A stretch of 64,000 bases of DNA from Shewanella sp. VB17 (GTDB lineage: Bacteria > Pseudomonadota > Gammaproteobacteria > Enterobacterales > Shewanellaceae), in NCBI RefSeq assembly GCF_013248905.1, contig NZ_JABRVS010000001.1, forward strand, positions 4,464,001 through 4,528,000. The letters run 5' to 3'. Below the pieces are notes generated by a model. That model was not told where the DNA came from. It was given only the letters and a program-made list of their open reading frames with translations, and made no database searches. Positions 18,316-26,899 of this stretch are shown here, piece after piece. A program made the translations under genes and the position numbers. Within the stretch, counting starts at the first letter, position 1, and each line of letters begins with the position of its first letter.

Positions 18316-19488
18316 TTAGTGAGATTTTATAGATTGAGTTGTATTGAAATCCGTTGATGATTTGAGTTTTAGTGCACTATAGAAAAGGCAAGCAGAAATA
18401 AAAGCGATCAGTAAAGAAAGCATCCACTGCTGATGTAAAAATAGCGCAGCTGCCCCAGTTCCTATAATGTGTCCCGTGGTATGAGCACGTGTCAGATACC
18501 CGCTATATTTTGCCTGTTCAATAGGGCCCGTCACACTTGTCAATAAGCCGCTGGTATACCAAGCAGGTAAACCCGCTATAGCAAGTAACAGTCCAACCAA
18601 GGACGATCCTAATCCCCACCACATATCACCAAATAAAACCAAGATGACACCACCACTGACTAAAGCAGTCAGTAATATGGGTAAGAAAAGATGAGCTCGC
18701 CTGCGGTTAAGACTTGGAATAACGCCAATTTGATAAACAACAAGCAAGATACTTGTCGCAAGCATTAAGGCTGCATAAACATCTGAGCCTTGCTCACCTT
18801 GATAACCTTGTATAGTTAAAAATTGCAGTACATTGAATTGAAAAACCGCCACAATAGCAGTGGTGAACATAGCCGAAATATAAGCAAAACGCTGCCAAGT
18901 AGTCACTAACTTGATTGCCTTTGGCTGGGGAGGAAATATCACCTTAGGTGACACATGATAACGACCAAACAACACAGGGATCACCAATAGCACTGGCACA
19001 AGCATTAAATACGGAAGTGATAATGGTAGAAATAATAATCCGGGGCCTAGCAAGCGTCCTAGTGTTAAGCTACTACTCAAGCTAGATAAGGCTGCAGGTG
19101 TTGCATCAGCTTGAGCAGCAAGCCGAGTCTGGGTCAAAGGTAAAAATGCGCTGCTAAATCCACCAACCAATAGTCGACATAAACCAATCAGCCATAAATG
19201 TGTACTCTCACCCAAAAGCGTAGCAATAAATAATACATTCGCCCCGATGTAACCCAAAGCAGCTAAATGTATTGCTCGCGTAAATCCTAACTTAGCTGCA
19301 ACCCCTCCCCAATAAGTCGCACCTAGCCAATAACTCACTAGATTCAAATTGACAGTAAAGACTAACCAACCTAATGAATAGTTAGGATCTGTCTGACCGA
19401 CCCACGTCATTAAAGTAGGTATTGCCGCAATAACTAAAGTTTGATTAATCCCAAGTGATACCAATGCCACAGACAACACGGACTTCAT
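18316..19488 (-). CDS. MFS transporter, probable siderophore exporter
   Basis: A 390-residue major facilitator protein with about twelve hydrophobic segments. Helix 1 is 'SVALVSLGINQTLVIAAIPTLM', and a loop after helix 2 contains 'GGVAAKLGFTRAIHLAALGYIGANVLF'. It is the first gene of the siderophore operon, immediately downstream of the Fur box, and is followed by the receptor gene. MFS pumps in such operons usually secrete the iron-free siderophore; this is inferred from context. Confidence 0.8.
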   Translation of the reverse strand: MKSVLSVALVSLGINQTLVIAAIPTLMTWVGQTDPNYSLGWLVFTVNLNLVSYWLGATYWGGVAAKLGFTRAIHLAALGYIGANVLFIATLLGESTHLWLIGLCRLLVGGFSSAFLPLTQTRLAAQADATPAALSSLSSSLTLGRLLGPGLLFLPLSLPYLMLVPVLLVIPVLFGRYHVSPKVIFPPQPKAIKLVTTWQRFAYISAMFTTAIVAVFQFNVLQFLTIQGYQGEQGSDVYAALMLATSILLVVYQIGVIPSLNRRRAHLFLPILLTALVSGGVILVLFGDMWWGLGSSLVGLLLAIAGLPAWYTSGLLTSVTGPIEQAKYSGYLTRAHTTGHIIGTGAAALFLHQQWMLSLLIAFISACLFYSALKLKSSTDFNTTQSIKSH

Positions 19489-19507
19489 ACCTAAACTTAA
19501 ATCGAAA

Positions 19508-19522
19508 TGATAATTGTTATCA
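19508..19522. promoter_or_regulatory. Fur box controlling the divergent siderophore promoters
   Basis: TGATAATTGTTATCA is a 7-1-7 palindrome with one mismatch to the TGATAATnATTATCA Fur core. It lies 20 bases from the exporter start and 103 bases from the iucC start, in the only intergenic region of the locus. Iron-Fur repression of both units is the direct inference. AT-rich sequence at 19530-19560 could hold a second, weaker site. Confidence 0.8.
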
Positions 19523-19624
19523 CTCTAACATTATGTTAATAATAACGCTAATCATAATTAAAAGTTAACAAAAAATATTTATTAACCCCTAAATTAAACA
19601 TTCATTACTCAGTGGATTTAAAAA

Positions 19625-21340
19625 ATGAACAGCCAACATTGGCATAATGCCAATCACACTCTTTGTGCAAAAATCATCTCAGAACTTCATTACGAAGAAC
19701 GCTTACACCCAAAACAAATCCAAGGTTTTTGGCAACTCACCACTCTTTCAAGAAATTGGACATTTAATGCCAATGTCACCATATGGGGCATGCTCGACAT
19801 AGATCTAACGTCACTAAAGTGCTCTGATGGGAAGCTTCCTCAAGCATGTCAACTACTGCTAGATGTACGTGACCAATTATCGATTTCAGATATCAACTTA
19901 GGTAATCTCTTAGAAGAAATTCAGCAAACGCTATACAGTGACGTACAAAGATTATCTAATCTGAGCCATATTACCGCTCAAGACTTAGTCAATATGAACG
20001 AAACTCAACGCCAGCAATACATTGATGCTCATCCAAAAGCTATTGCCAACAAAGGGCGACTAGGCTGGGGAAAAGAATCACTGCAAAATTACTCTCCCGA
20101 ATCAGGTGCGCCATTTAAACTAAGATGGCTAGCGGCTCGTAAATCTCATTGCCTAGCGGGGATAACGGAACAAAGGCCTTATGAGCAGATCCTCACTAAT
20201 ATTCTTGGTGACAAGAGTCTGAGTAAGTTAAGTTCATTATTAGGTGATCAACTGCAAGATTTTTGGCTTTTCGCTGTTCACCCTTGGCAACATCAACGCT
20301 TCTTAACCGCTCAATATGCGTGTTTATTTGCCCAAGGAGATCTCATTGATCTTGGCGAACATGGTCCAGACTGGCATGCCCAGCAATCGATTCGCACATT
20401 AAGTACCTTAGACAATAATGTTAGCTTTGACGCCAAAACAGCGCTCAGTATTCTCAACACCTCCTGCTACCGCGGCATCCCCGGCAAGTTTATTGTTCAA
20501 GGACCTAGGCTGTCGGCTTGGTTAAACCAAATAGCAAAAAGTGACACTACGCTTCGCGACCATGGACTTCACGTACAACAAGAAGTGGCTGGTTTTTATT
20601 GTCCTCACCCCTATCAAGCACAAATTAAACAAGGCCCTTATCGCTATCATGAAATGCTCGGTTGTATTTGGCGTGAGAGAGCTGAAACAGTAATAGGCCC
20701 TCTTAAGCGTCCAATCACTATGGCTGCATTAATGCAAACTGATCTTAGCGGTCAGCCATTAATTGGTGCATTAATTGAAAATTCAGAACTTGACATCGAG
20801 CACTGGCTAGAGAAGCTATTCAATCATGTTGTGATCCCGATATACCATCTAATGTGCCAGTATGGGGTCGGACTTGTTGCACATGGACAAAACGTCACAC
20901 TCATACTAGAAAACAACCAGCCTGTAGGCTGTATCATTAAAGATTTTCATGGCGACTTACGTCTTGTTGATCAAGACTATCCTGAGCTAGATTCATTAGA
21001 CCTAGATATTAGAAAAACGCTAACTCGATTACCAGCACATTATTTAGTTCATGACTTATTGACTGGCCATTTTGTTACAGTGCTCCGCTTTATCTCACCT
21101 AAAGTCGCTTCGTTAGGCTTAAGTGAAGTGCGTTTTTACCGATTACTGAATCAAGTGATCACCCAATACCAAACACAACATCCAGAGCTTACCCCTAGGT
21201 ACAAACAATTTGACCTACTTTCGCCCAAAATCGATAAGATTTGCATCAATCGGGTTCGATTTAAAATTGGCTACGGTGACAGTGACGAGCGCCCACTCCC
21301 TGATGTGGGTCAACCTATAGATAATCCTTTAATGGGGTGA
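19625..21340 (+). CDS. iucC: NIS siderophore synthetase, IucC-like
   Basis: A 571-residue IucA/IucC-family synthetase transcribed away from the rest of the cluster. Visible family blocks include 'IDAHPKAIANKGRLGW' (133-148), 'FAVHPWQHQRF' (216-226), 'RTLSTLDN' (257-264), 'NTSCYRGIPGKF', and in the C-terminal half 'YGVGLVAHGQNVTLIL' and 'IIKDFHGDLRL'. By analogy with aerobactin it would add the second N6-acetyl-N6-hydroxylysine to the mono-substituted citrate made by the fused IucA-like enzyme. The Fur box is shared with the divergent operon. Confidence 0.88.
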   Translation: MNSQHWHNANHTLCAKIISELHYEERLHPKQIQGFWQLTTLSRNWTFNANVTIWGMLDIDLTSLKCSDGKLPQACQLLLDVRDQLSISDINLGNLLEEIQQTLYSDVQRLSNLSHITAQDLVNMNETQRQQYIDAHPKAIANKGRLGWGKESLQNYSPESGAPFKLRWLAARKSHCLAGITEQRPYEQILTNILGDKSLSKLSSLLGDQLQDFWLFAVHPWQHQRFLTAQYACLFAQGDLIDLGEHGPDWHAQQSIRTLSTLDNNVSFDAKTALSILNTSCYRGIPGKFIVQGPRLSAWLNQIAKSDTTLRDHGLHVQQEVAGFYCPHPYQAQIKQGPYRYHEMLGCIWRERAETVIGPLKRPITMAALMQTDLSGQPLIGALIENSELDIEHWLEKLFNHVVIPIYHLMCQYGVGLVAHGQNVTLILENNQPVGCIIKDFHGDLRLVDQDYPELDSLDLDIRKTLTRLPAHYLVHDLLTGHFVTVLRFISPKVASLGLSEVRFYRLLNQVITQYQTQHPELTPRYKQFDLLSPKIDKICINRVRFKIGYGDSDERPLPDVGQPIDNPLMG

Positions 21341-21513
21341 CATTAGATACAAGGGACAATGAAACAAATTGGAGTGGTAATGAGGCCCGCTGTTATGGGC
21401 TCTCTTACCCTGGTTACTATAACCAATATCGCTTACTGGTGACGGACGATAATGACAGTCGCAACGGTGTGGTGGTGATTTCTATTGGTGATTTAAGCTT
21501 AGAAGGACATTAA
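21325..21513 (+). pseudogene. Possible 3' remnant of an unidentified gene
   Basis: A frame open from 21325 to a TAA at 21511-21513 reads like real protein (NETNWSGNEARCYG, YYNQYRLLVTDDNDSRNG, VVVISIGDLSLEGH) but has no good start: it overlaps the last codons of iucC and only a GTG at 21337 is available. The composition suggests the C-terminal end of an exported or pilin-like protein left after deletion. I do not recognise the family, and it could also be a genuine short gene. Confidence 0.35.
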
Positions 21514-22027
21514 TATCAAATTTAACAATATCTGCATTAGCTTTTGTTAACACTGAGTTCTTTTTACTCTTTATTGACAATACGAGCCATTGATCCCCTA
21601 GTGATCCGCCCATTATTTTTAAAAATAAAATATTGGCTATTTATACGAATAAAATTAAATTTACACACCAGAAACCCTATCTATCCTAACCTTCACATTG
21701 TTAACCAGTCACCACAACGGATGAGTAAAAGATGAAATACTGACTCAAAATCAGCTAATTTTCACACTGTCTATGCGCCAGTTAAAAACAAAAGCTATGC
21801 TTACTGAGAGTATTGACAAGAATGATCAAGTTAACCACGGAGCAACATGTTAACAGGGCCAATGGTAAAGCCGTCATCACTGCAAGATGGCTGACATTGA
21901 GTGATGAAATCAATACAAAAAAGATGAAAATAGTAACTTAATATATTCACCGCAGTTCCTAGCGGGATTGTTAACCCAGAGGCCTCAACGCCGCCCAGCT
22001 GGATGCAACAATAAAAGAGAGACTTAC
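21514..22027. other. 514-base intergenic region upstream of the tubulin-like gene
   Basis: This must contain the promoter of the tubulin-like gene. Short open frames occur (for example 21544-21735 and one ending near 21940) but none has a convincing ribosome site or protein-like composition. No repeats or RNA genes are evident. Confidence 0.4.
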
Positions 22028-24289
22028 ATGGACATTAAAAAAAGTACGGTCGTCGAGGATAGCCCTAAAGGTGATATAGAGAAGCCTTCATCACACGTAG
22101 AAAGCCAGCAAAAAAACAGACCAAAATCAGACTATCAAGCTAATGAAAAAAAAGCCACAATCCAGCTTAATAGTCATAATGAACCCATTGCAGATGAGAA
22201 GGTCGTACCTATCTCTGAACATGTCTATTTCATTGAAGATGATACCCAACGTATTTTAGAGCATCTATCTGCTCTTAAAGGTCAAATATATCCTTTGAGA
22301 GATGATTTCACCGCTGAAGATCAAGCTAAAGCCCAGTTCCCTTCAGTATGTTTAATTGGATTAGGGCGCTGTGGTTCTAACGTATCACTGGATCTCGCTA
22401 ATCTCGTGTACAACGCACGTAATTATTATCTTAATGATTTTCACCAATCAAACAGTCATCGTAAACATCAGCCTTCTATTGCCAGTCGCTGGATAAAAAA
22501 GTCGCTCGGCATCAATCAATCTCATGATAAACGTGCCGCTTTTCTAATTGAACCTTTTGTTATTTTAGGGGATTTAGACCAAGACATCGATGGCAGAGTG
22601 CGTTATTCCTATATGGATGGTAAAAATAGCCTATTAGACGGCTATTCTAAAATGAAGATAATGGATCTGTCTGAAGTTCATGCTGGTGGCTCGGGTAATG
22701 CGCCTGTCTTGGGGCAATACCTCGCAAAAATCATCCTTAACAAAGGCGCAGAAAAATTCCTCAATAAAGACTGGAAGTCGATTCATTCGTATATGATTGA
22801 TTCTTGTGGTATCAAAGCGAATCAATCTCGTTTATTTTTTTACATATTTAGTGCTGGCGGTGGCACTGGCTCAGGTATGGCATCTGAGTTCGGTTTAGCA
22901 CAGCAATATGCTTATATGAGTAAGACTCTCAATACTGAAAAAAGAATCAATAAAGAATCGAAGGCCAATGACAGCCACTCTTTTGTTTTTGAGCCTATTT
23001 TTAGTAGCGGTATCTGTATTTTGCCAAACATCTCATGCCAATCAGTTGAAATATCAGAAGCATTACACATCAACTCAGGTCGTCTATTGTGTAAGTACCT
23101 CTCTGAAGAATGGGATTTTTCCTATAATTTAGATCGTGAAGATGAAAAGAAAGGAACCATAGTTGAACACTTACGTCCTTGGAATTCAATGATGTTAATC
23201 TCTAACGACATCATGCGCTACGCCGAAGAATCAGATGGTAGCAGCATGAAAAATGTCGATGTGAATACCATGGAGAAATTTGCGAACCAATATATTTCAC
23301 AGCAAATATTTAATATTTTAACAGCGCAAGCTGTAACAAAAGATTACGACCAAGACTATTTCCGTCGTGCAGGGGTTGATATTAGTGAAACCATTCGTTT
23401 AGATGCAAATGATTTATTCATGAGCTTAGCCGGACCTGTCACCATTGCTTATGCTGAATCTACCGTAAAAAAAACAGCACCTATAATTGATGGTCGCCAA
23501 GCAGCACCGAGTGAGTTAGTTGAATTAGACATTGATGATCTCTTCTTCCGCTCTATTGATTTACCACACTTTAATAAAGACACCCGTGCCATTGAGGGTG
23601 TTAGTTTATTACCGATGGAAGCAAGTGTGTACCGTGATCATTTAGCTGACTGCCGTAGCAATAGTTTTGACACCAGTAAATTAAAAGACATTCTATTTTT
23701 TAATAAGTGTTCATCTATTGTCTCAATTATATCGCTACCTAAAGATTATAAATTATCATACATGGATTTAAATCGCCTTAAAACACACTTAAATAGCTTA
23801 TTCCCTAATACAACACTTAAACGCTACGCCCTGGTTATTGGTGCTTCAGAGAACATTTCTTTAACGACATTAATTGCGAAAAGTCCTTGTTTAAGTGATG
23901 ATTTTCTTACTTTAATGGTCTCATATATAAAACGATGTTTTGGCAAAGGTGATTATTGTTATGATAATACTTTTGATGAAAAGTTTTTGAGTTTAATTAA
24001 GGATGATGTATTTAATGAAGATGAACTTGACAGCATGATTTCAGAATTTGAAAACCCAGCAAAAATATTAGACACTAATTGGCATTCTATTAAACCTATG
24101 TATGAAAAGAAGTACCGTGAAATATTAGGCAGTGAAGAAGGTAAATTTGTGTCAATCAACGACATTCGCCTCACATCTGGCAATGTAAAACGTGCCATAA
24201 AGTATTTACGTGAAATATATCGTTACCGTATTAGCAAAACAAAGCTTATTTCTTTAAATGGTTCCAAAAAGAAAACAAGCTTAAACTAA
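22028..24289 (+). CDS. Divergent tubulin/FtsZ-superfamily GTPase, 753 residues
   Basis: A large soluble protein with the tubulin/FtsZ order of loops. T1-like 'GLGRCGSN' is at 111-118, T2-like 'GDLDQD' at 181-186 and T3-like 'AGGSGNAPVLGQ' at 219-230. The diagnostic T4 'GGGTGSG' is at 277-283. 'NSMMLISND' (386-394) matches FtsZ 'DSLITIPND'. The T7 catalytic Asp pair is 'LDAND' (Asp459, Asp462; FtsZ NVDFAD). 'LKRYALVIGAS' near 597-607 resembles the FtsZ C-terminal domain strand 'ATVVIGTS'. An N-terminal hydrophilic tail of about 100 residues, a long insert between T1 and T3, and a basic C-tail are extra. No transmembrane segment is visible. The start is the ATG at 22028, with AGAGAG upstream; a longer frame to 21968 lacks one. 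A filament-forming GTPase is inferred; its role is unknown. Confidence 0.85.
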   Translation: MDIKKSTVVEDSPKGDIEKPSSHVESQQKNRPKSDYQANEKKATIQLNSHNEPIADEKVVPISEHVYFIEDDTQRILEHLSALKGQIYPLRDDFTAEDQAKAQFPSVCLIGLGRCGSNVSLDLANLVYNARNYYLNDFHQSNSHRKHQPSIASRWIKKSLGINQSHDKRAAFLIEPFVILGDLDQDIDGRVRYSYMDGKNSLLDGYSKMKIMDLSEVHAGGSGNAPVLGQYLAKIILNKGAEKFLNKDWKSIHSYMIDSCGIKANQSRLFFYIFSAGGGTGSGMASEFGLAQQYAYMSKTLNTEKRINKESKANDSHSFVFEPIFSSGICILPNISCQSVEISEALHINSGRLLCKYLSEEWDFSYNLDREDEKKGTIVEHLRPWNSMMLISNDIMRYAEESDGSSMKNVDVNTMEKFANQYISQQIFNILTAQAVTKDYDQDYFRRAGVDISETIRLDANDLFMSLAGPVTIAYAESTVKKTAPIIDGRQAAPSELVELDIDDLFFRSIDLPHFNKDTRAIEGVSLLPMEASVYRDHLADCRSNSFDTSKLKDILFFNKCSSIVSIISLPKDYKLSYMDLNRLKTHLNSLFPNTTLKRYALVIGASENISLTTLIAKSPCLSDDFLTLMVSYIKRCFGKGDYCYDNTFDEKFLSLIKDDVFNEDELDSMISEFENPAKILDTNWHSIKPMYEKKYREILGSEEGKFVSINDIRLTSGNVKRAIKYLREIYRYRISKTKLISLNGSKKKTSLN

Positions 24290-24309
24290 TATTTATCAGG
24301 TCTCTATAT

Positions 24310-24340
24310 AAAGCCCTTGTATATTTATACAAAGGGCTTT
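24310..24340 (+). terminator. Terminator of the tubulin-like gene
   Basis: AAAGCCCTTGTATA pairs with TATACAAAGGGCTTT with one bulged base and a 3-4 base loop, 20 bases past the stop codon. The T-run after the stem is short. Confidence 0.7.
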
Positions 24341-24498
24341 ATGGTATAAAATCACTCATTACTTAAAAGGATATGAAATTTAAATTCATATATAAACCCT
24401 ATTATTATAATAAGTTACCTGCCACAACAATGAATACTAAATCCCACCAGCCTTTCCTCACTTTTCCACTTTCAATGTAAAGAACAAGCATCTTCTCT

Positions 24499-24513
24499 TG
24501 AGAATGATTCTTA
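24499..24513 (+). promoter_or_regulatory. Fur-box-like palindrome upstream of azurin
   Basis: TGAGAATGATTCTTA is a 7-1-7 palindrome with one mismatch and resembles the Fur core TGATAATnATTATCA. It is 87 bases before the azurin ATG. Iron control is inferred and weaker than for the siderophore site. Confidence 0.45.
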
Positions 24514-24600
24514 TTTCATTGAAAATGTTTTATTATCTGTCATTGTTACATTTAAACTAAAAATATCAATAAAGATAAAATACAAGCATAAGGAAATAAA

Positions 24601-25092
24601 ATGAAATTTTTCTTCAAAAATACGATGACACAATGGCGTAAACAACAAGGTAAAATCACCCTTCTGACGCTAAGCCTATTTTTAACTAATCAAGCATATG
24701 CCAACGAATGCGCTATCAACATATCAGCCAACGACGCTATGCAATTTGATACCAAAGAACTTAGTGTCCCGGTAAATTGTGAAGAAGTCACCTTAACTTT
24801 GACCCATGCAGGCCAACTACCGATCACGGCCATGGGACATAACTGGGTACTAACTAAAGCGGCAGATATGCAAGCTGTCGCCAATGAAGGAATGGGAGCT
24901 GGCGCTGCACTTAGCTATGTAAAAGAAGGTGATAAGCGTGTTATTACTCACACAGAAATAATCGGTGGTGGGGGATCAACGAGTATCACCTTCAGTACTA
25001 AAGGTATGTCCTCTTCAGAAACTTATAAGTTCTTCTGCTCTTTCCCCGGTCACTGGGCAATTATGCAGGGTGACTTTATCATCAAAGCGTAA
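24601..25092 (+). CDS. azu: Azurin, periplasmic type I blue copper protein
   Basis: A 163-residue precursor with a signal peptide ending near residue 35 (FLTNQAYANE). The mature domain has all blue-copper ligands: His80 (MGHNWVL), Cys146 (FFCSFPG), His151 (GHWAIM) and Met155, plus the Cys37-Cys60 disulfide typical of azurins. Azurin shuttles electrons in the periplasm between c-type cytochromes and reductases or oxidases. The gene is alone, with its own promoter region and a terminator-like hairpin downstream. The N-terminal leader is longer than usual; an internal ATG at residue 9 could also start the signal peptide. Confidence 0.95.
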   Translation: MKFFFKNTMTQWRKQQGKITLLTLSLFLTNQAYANECAINISANDAMQFDTKELSVPVNCEEVTLTLTHAGQLPITAMGHNWVLTKAADMQAVANEGMGAGAALSYVKEGDKRVITHTEIIGGGGSTSITFSTKGMSSSETYKFFCSFPGHWAIMQGDFIIKA

Positions 25093-25153
25093 ACATAAGC
25101 TGTAAGTCTTTATTAGCCACTGCTTTTACTGATAACTTACCGCGCTAATGGAT

Positions 25154-25182
25154 GCTCTCTTTAACACGAGAGCCTCTTTTAT
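25154..25182 (+). terminator. Terminator-like hairpin downstream of azurin
   Basis: GCTCTC pairs with GAGAGC around an 8-base loop, followed by CTCTTTTAT. It lies 62 bases after the stop codon. Confidence 0.5.
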
Positions 25183-25276
25183 CTATTCTTAGCCATTATG
25201 ACTCTAGGACTAAAACAGCTTCAGTCAAAGCCTTTTTCAATTCTTCATTATGTAACATACCAGCTTTATATCGAAA

Positions 25277-26533
25277 TTAAAAGAACTCGCAATCATTTTC
25301 AGGAAGCGCATCAGGTACATTGGGTATAGTTTCTCCCCTTAATTGTTCTCGACGTTTTGGTGACTCAGGAGAACCATCTTGTGAAAATTGAAAAATGGAT
25401 AACTTTTCGTACATACTATTTGCAAGGTTACTTAAATCACCAGATGAGACAGCATGTAGCTGTGAAGTATTTAAAGCCTCACGATTGAGCTCTTGAACAT
25501 CCCCAATCACACTTTTAACATGCCGGACAGACTCAGCTTGATTGTTTATTGACCCCCCAATTTTTTCTACATCTATTTTCATTTTCCCCATCACATCTCC
25601 CACTTTATTTAGCTCTATATTGGCCTGCTCAATATTAGAAACCCCTTCCTTTAATAACACTCCACTTCCATTAATATGCTTGGCTAACACGTCACTTGAA
25701 CCTTGTATTAAATCAATCATGTTACTGACTTCATTAGTTGAAGCACTTGTTCTGCTTGCGAGTTGGCGAACTTCATCAGCCACAACCGCAAAACCTCTCC
25801 CTAATTCACCTGCGCGCGCAGCTTCAATTGCTGCATTAAGCGCAAGTAAATTTGTTTGATTTGAGATTGCAGTGATCACATTTAAAATCGCACCTATTTG
25901 CTGACTATTTTGTTGCAAAATTTCAACTTCGGCAAAAGCCTCATCCATTTTTTTTTCTAAACGGTGAATAGCATCTACAGATTCTTCGACAGTATTCACC
26001 CCATCAGCGACACACCTTTCGCAATTAATCGAACCTTTAATGATTGCACTTGTGAGCAATAATACCTCTTCAGTAGATTGCCATACTTTTTCCATATCAT
26101 CTGCCACCACTTGACTCACACCAGCTTGTAATTGAGATTTTTGAGTCATGTTCGCATAAGATTCAGATAAATCAGTAGATATTGGGGTAAGTCGGCCAAT
26201 GGATTCAGATAAAGAGGCCAAGGACTCTTCGCAAATATCAAAATGCTGATTTATATTGAGCGGCAACTGGTGCGCAGGAAATGTTCCACTTAATTCAAGC
26301 CGTTTTGACAAGTCTATTTTATTGTCTAAATGATTAAACTGACATTCAATCAAACCGATATGTTTAGTTAACACACGAACAAAACGATAAATAGCCAAGC
26401 AAGCAATAAAAATGAGCGCTAACATAGAAAGTAAGGCATATATATCCGCCTGTACATAAAACAGTAATAATCCAGAGCATACAAAATAGCTTATCAGTAT
26501 AAAAACAACATCTAACCTGCGTATGAATATCAT
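25277..26533 (-). CDS. Methyl-accepting chemotaxis transducer lacking a periplasmic sensor domain
   Basis: A 418-residue protein. Two hydrophobic helices at about 8-27 and 31-52 are separated by only a few residues, so there is almost no periplasmic loop. The rest is a cytoplasmic coiled-coil signalling domain with the highly conserved hairpin tip 'QTNLLALNAAIEAARAGELGRGFAVVADEVRQLA', seen as consecutive blocks. Ligand sensing must therefore be membrane-based, cytoplasmic or through a partner. A Cys pair in 'NCERCVADG' is unusual in such coils. No CheR-binding C-terminal pentapeptide is present. The gene is isolated. Confidence 0.9.
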   Translation of the reverse strand: MIFIRRLDVVFILISYFVCSGLLLFYVQADIYALLSMLALIFIACLAIYRFVRVLTKHIGLIECQFNHLDNKIDLSKRLELSGTFPAHQLPLNINQHFDICEESLASLSESIGRLTPISTDLSESYANMTQKSQLQAGVSQVVADDMEKVWQSTEEVLLLTSAIIKGSINCERCVADGVNTVEESVDAIHRLEKKMDEAFAEVEILQQNSQQIGAILNVITAISNQTNLLALNAAIEAARAGELGRGFAVVADEVRQLASRTSASTNEVSNMIDLIQGSSDVLAKHINGSGVLLKEGVSNIEQANIELNKVGDVMGKMKIDVEKIGGSINNQAESVRHVKSVIGDVQELNREALNTSQLHAVSSGDLSNLANSMYEKLSIFQFSQDGSPESPKRREQLRGETIPNVPDALPENDCEFF

Positions 26534-26860
26534 TGACTCACACCCTTCCTCACAATAGGTTCATAACGCTACTAATTAAAAAATTATAGTATATTTAGCT
26601 AAAACACTCACTATTTCAGCTCAAATGACTTCCAAATTAGTTAGAGGGATAAACAAAGGTAAGCTGTTGATAAATTATGTCTACACAAGCTGGATGTCGC
26701 GTAATACAATAAATGAGTCCATTAACCGTAAACAATCGACTTTTATACTAAAACATACCCATTGATTGAAACAACACGCCCTAATAAAAATAGGAGACAA
26801 TATTGAATTTACCATATGATATCGAGTAGGGTGAGGCGTTACCGCCTCATCCCTCTCACA

Positions 26861-26891
26861 GAACCGTACGTACGGACCTCGTATACGGCTC
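26861..26891 (-). other. Group II intron domain V
   Basis: On the minus strand GAGCCGTATACG and CGTACGTACGGTTC frame the catalytic hairpin typical of bacterial group II introns (GAGCCGT ... ACGGTTC). Domain VI follows at 26831-26849. The IS element is inserted directly before it, and the target duplication keeps the first base of the domain. Confidence 0.8.
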
Positions 26892-26899
26892 CTGCATAC
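26891..26899. repeat. Target-site duplication, left copy
   Basis: CCTGCATAC directly before the left end of the IS element; identical to the right copy. Confidence 0.8.

Larger units (their letters stand above)
24290..24600. other. 311-base intergenic region with terminator and azurin promoter
   Basis: It contains the terminator of the tubulin-like gene (24310-24340) and a Fur-box-like palindrome (24499-24513) upstream of azurin. Otherwise it is AT-rich with no open frame I can support. Confidence 0.6.

Noticed and set aside
21544..21735. 63-codon plus-strand frame between iucC and the tubulin-like gene
   Set aside because: No ribosome site and a composition rich in Ile, Leu and Pro without any family pattern; probably chance.
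21325..24600. Defence or phage origin for the tubulin-like gene
   Set aside because: No phage genes, integrase, tRNA attachment site or defence partner is nearby, so transfer by phage is not supported by the window.
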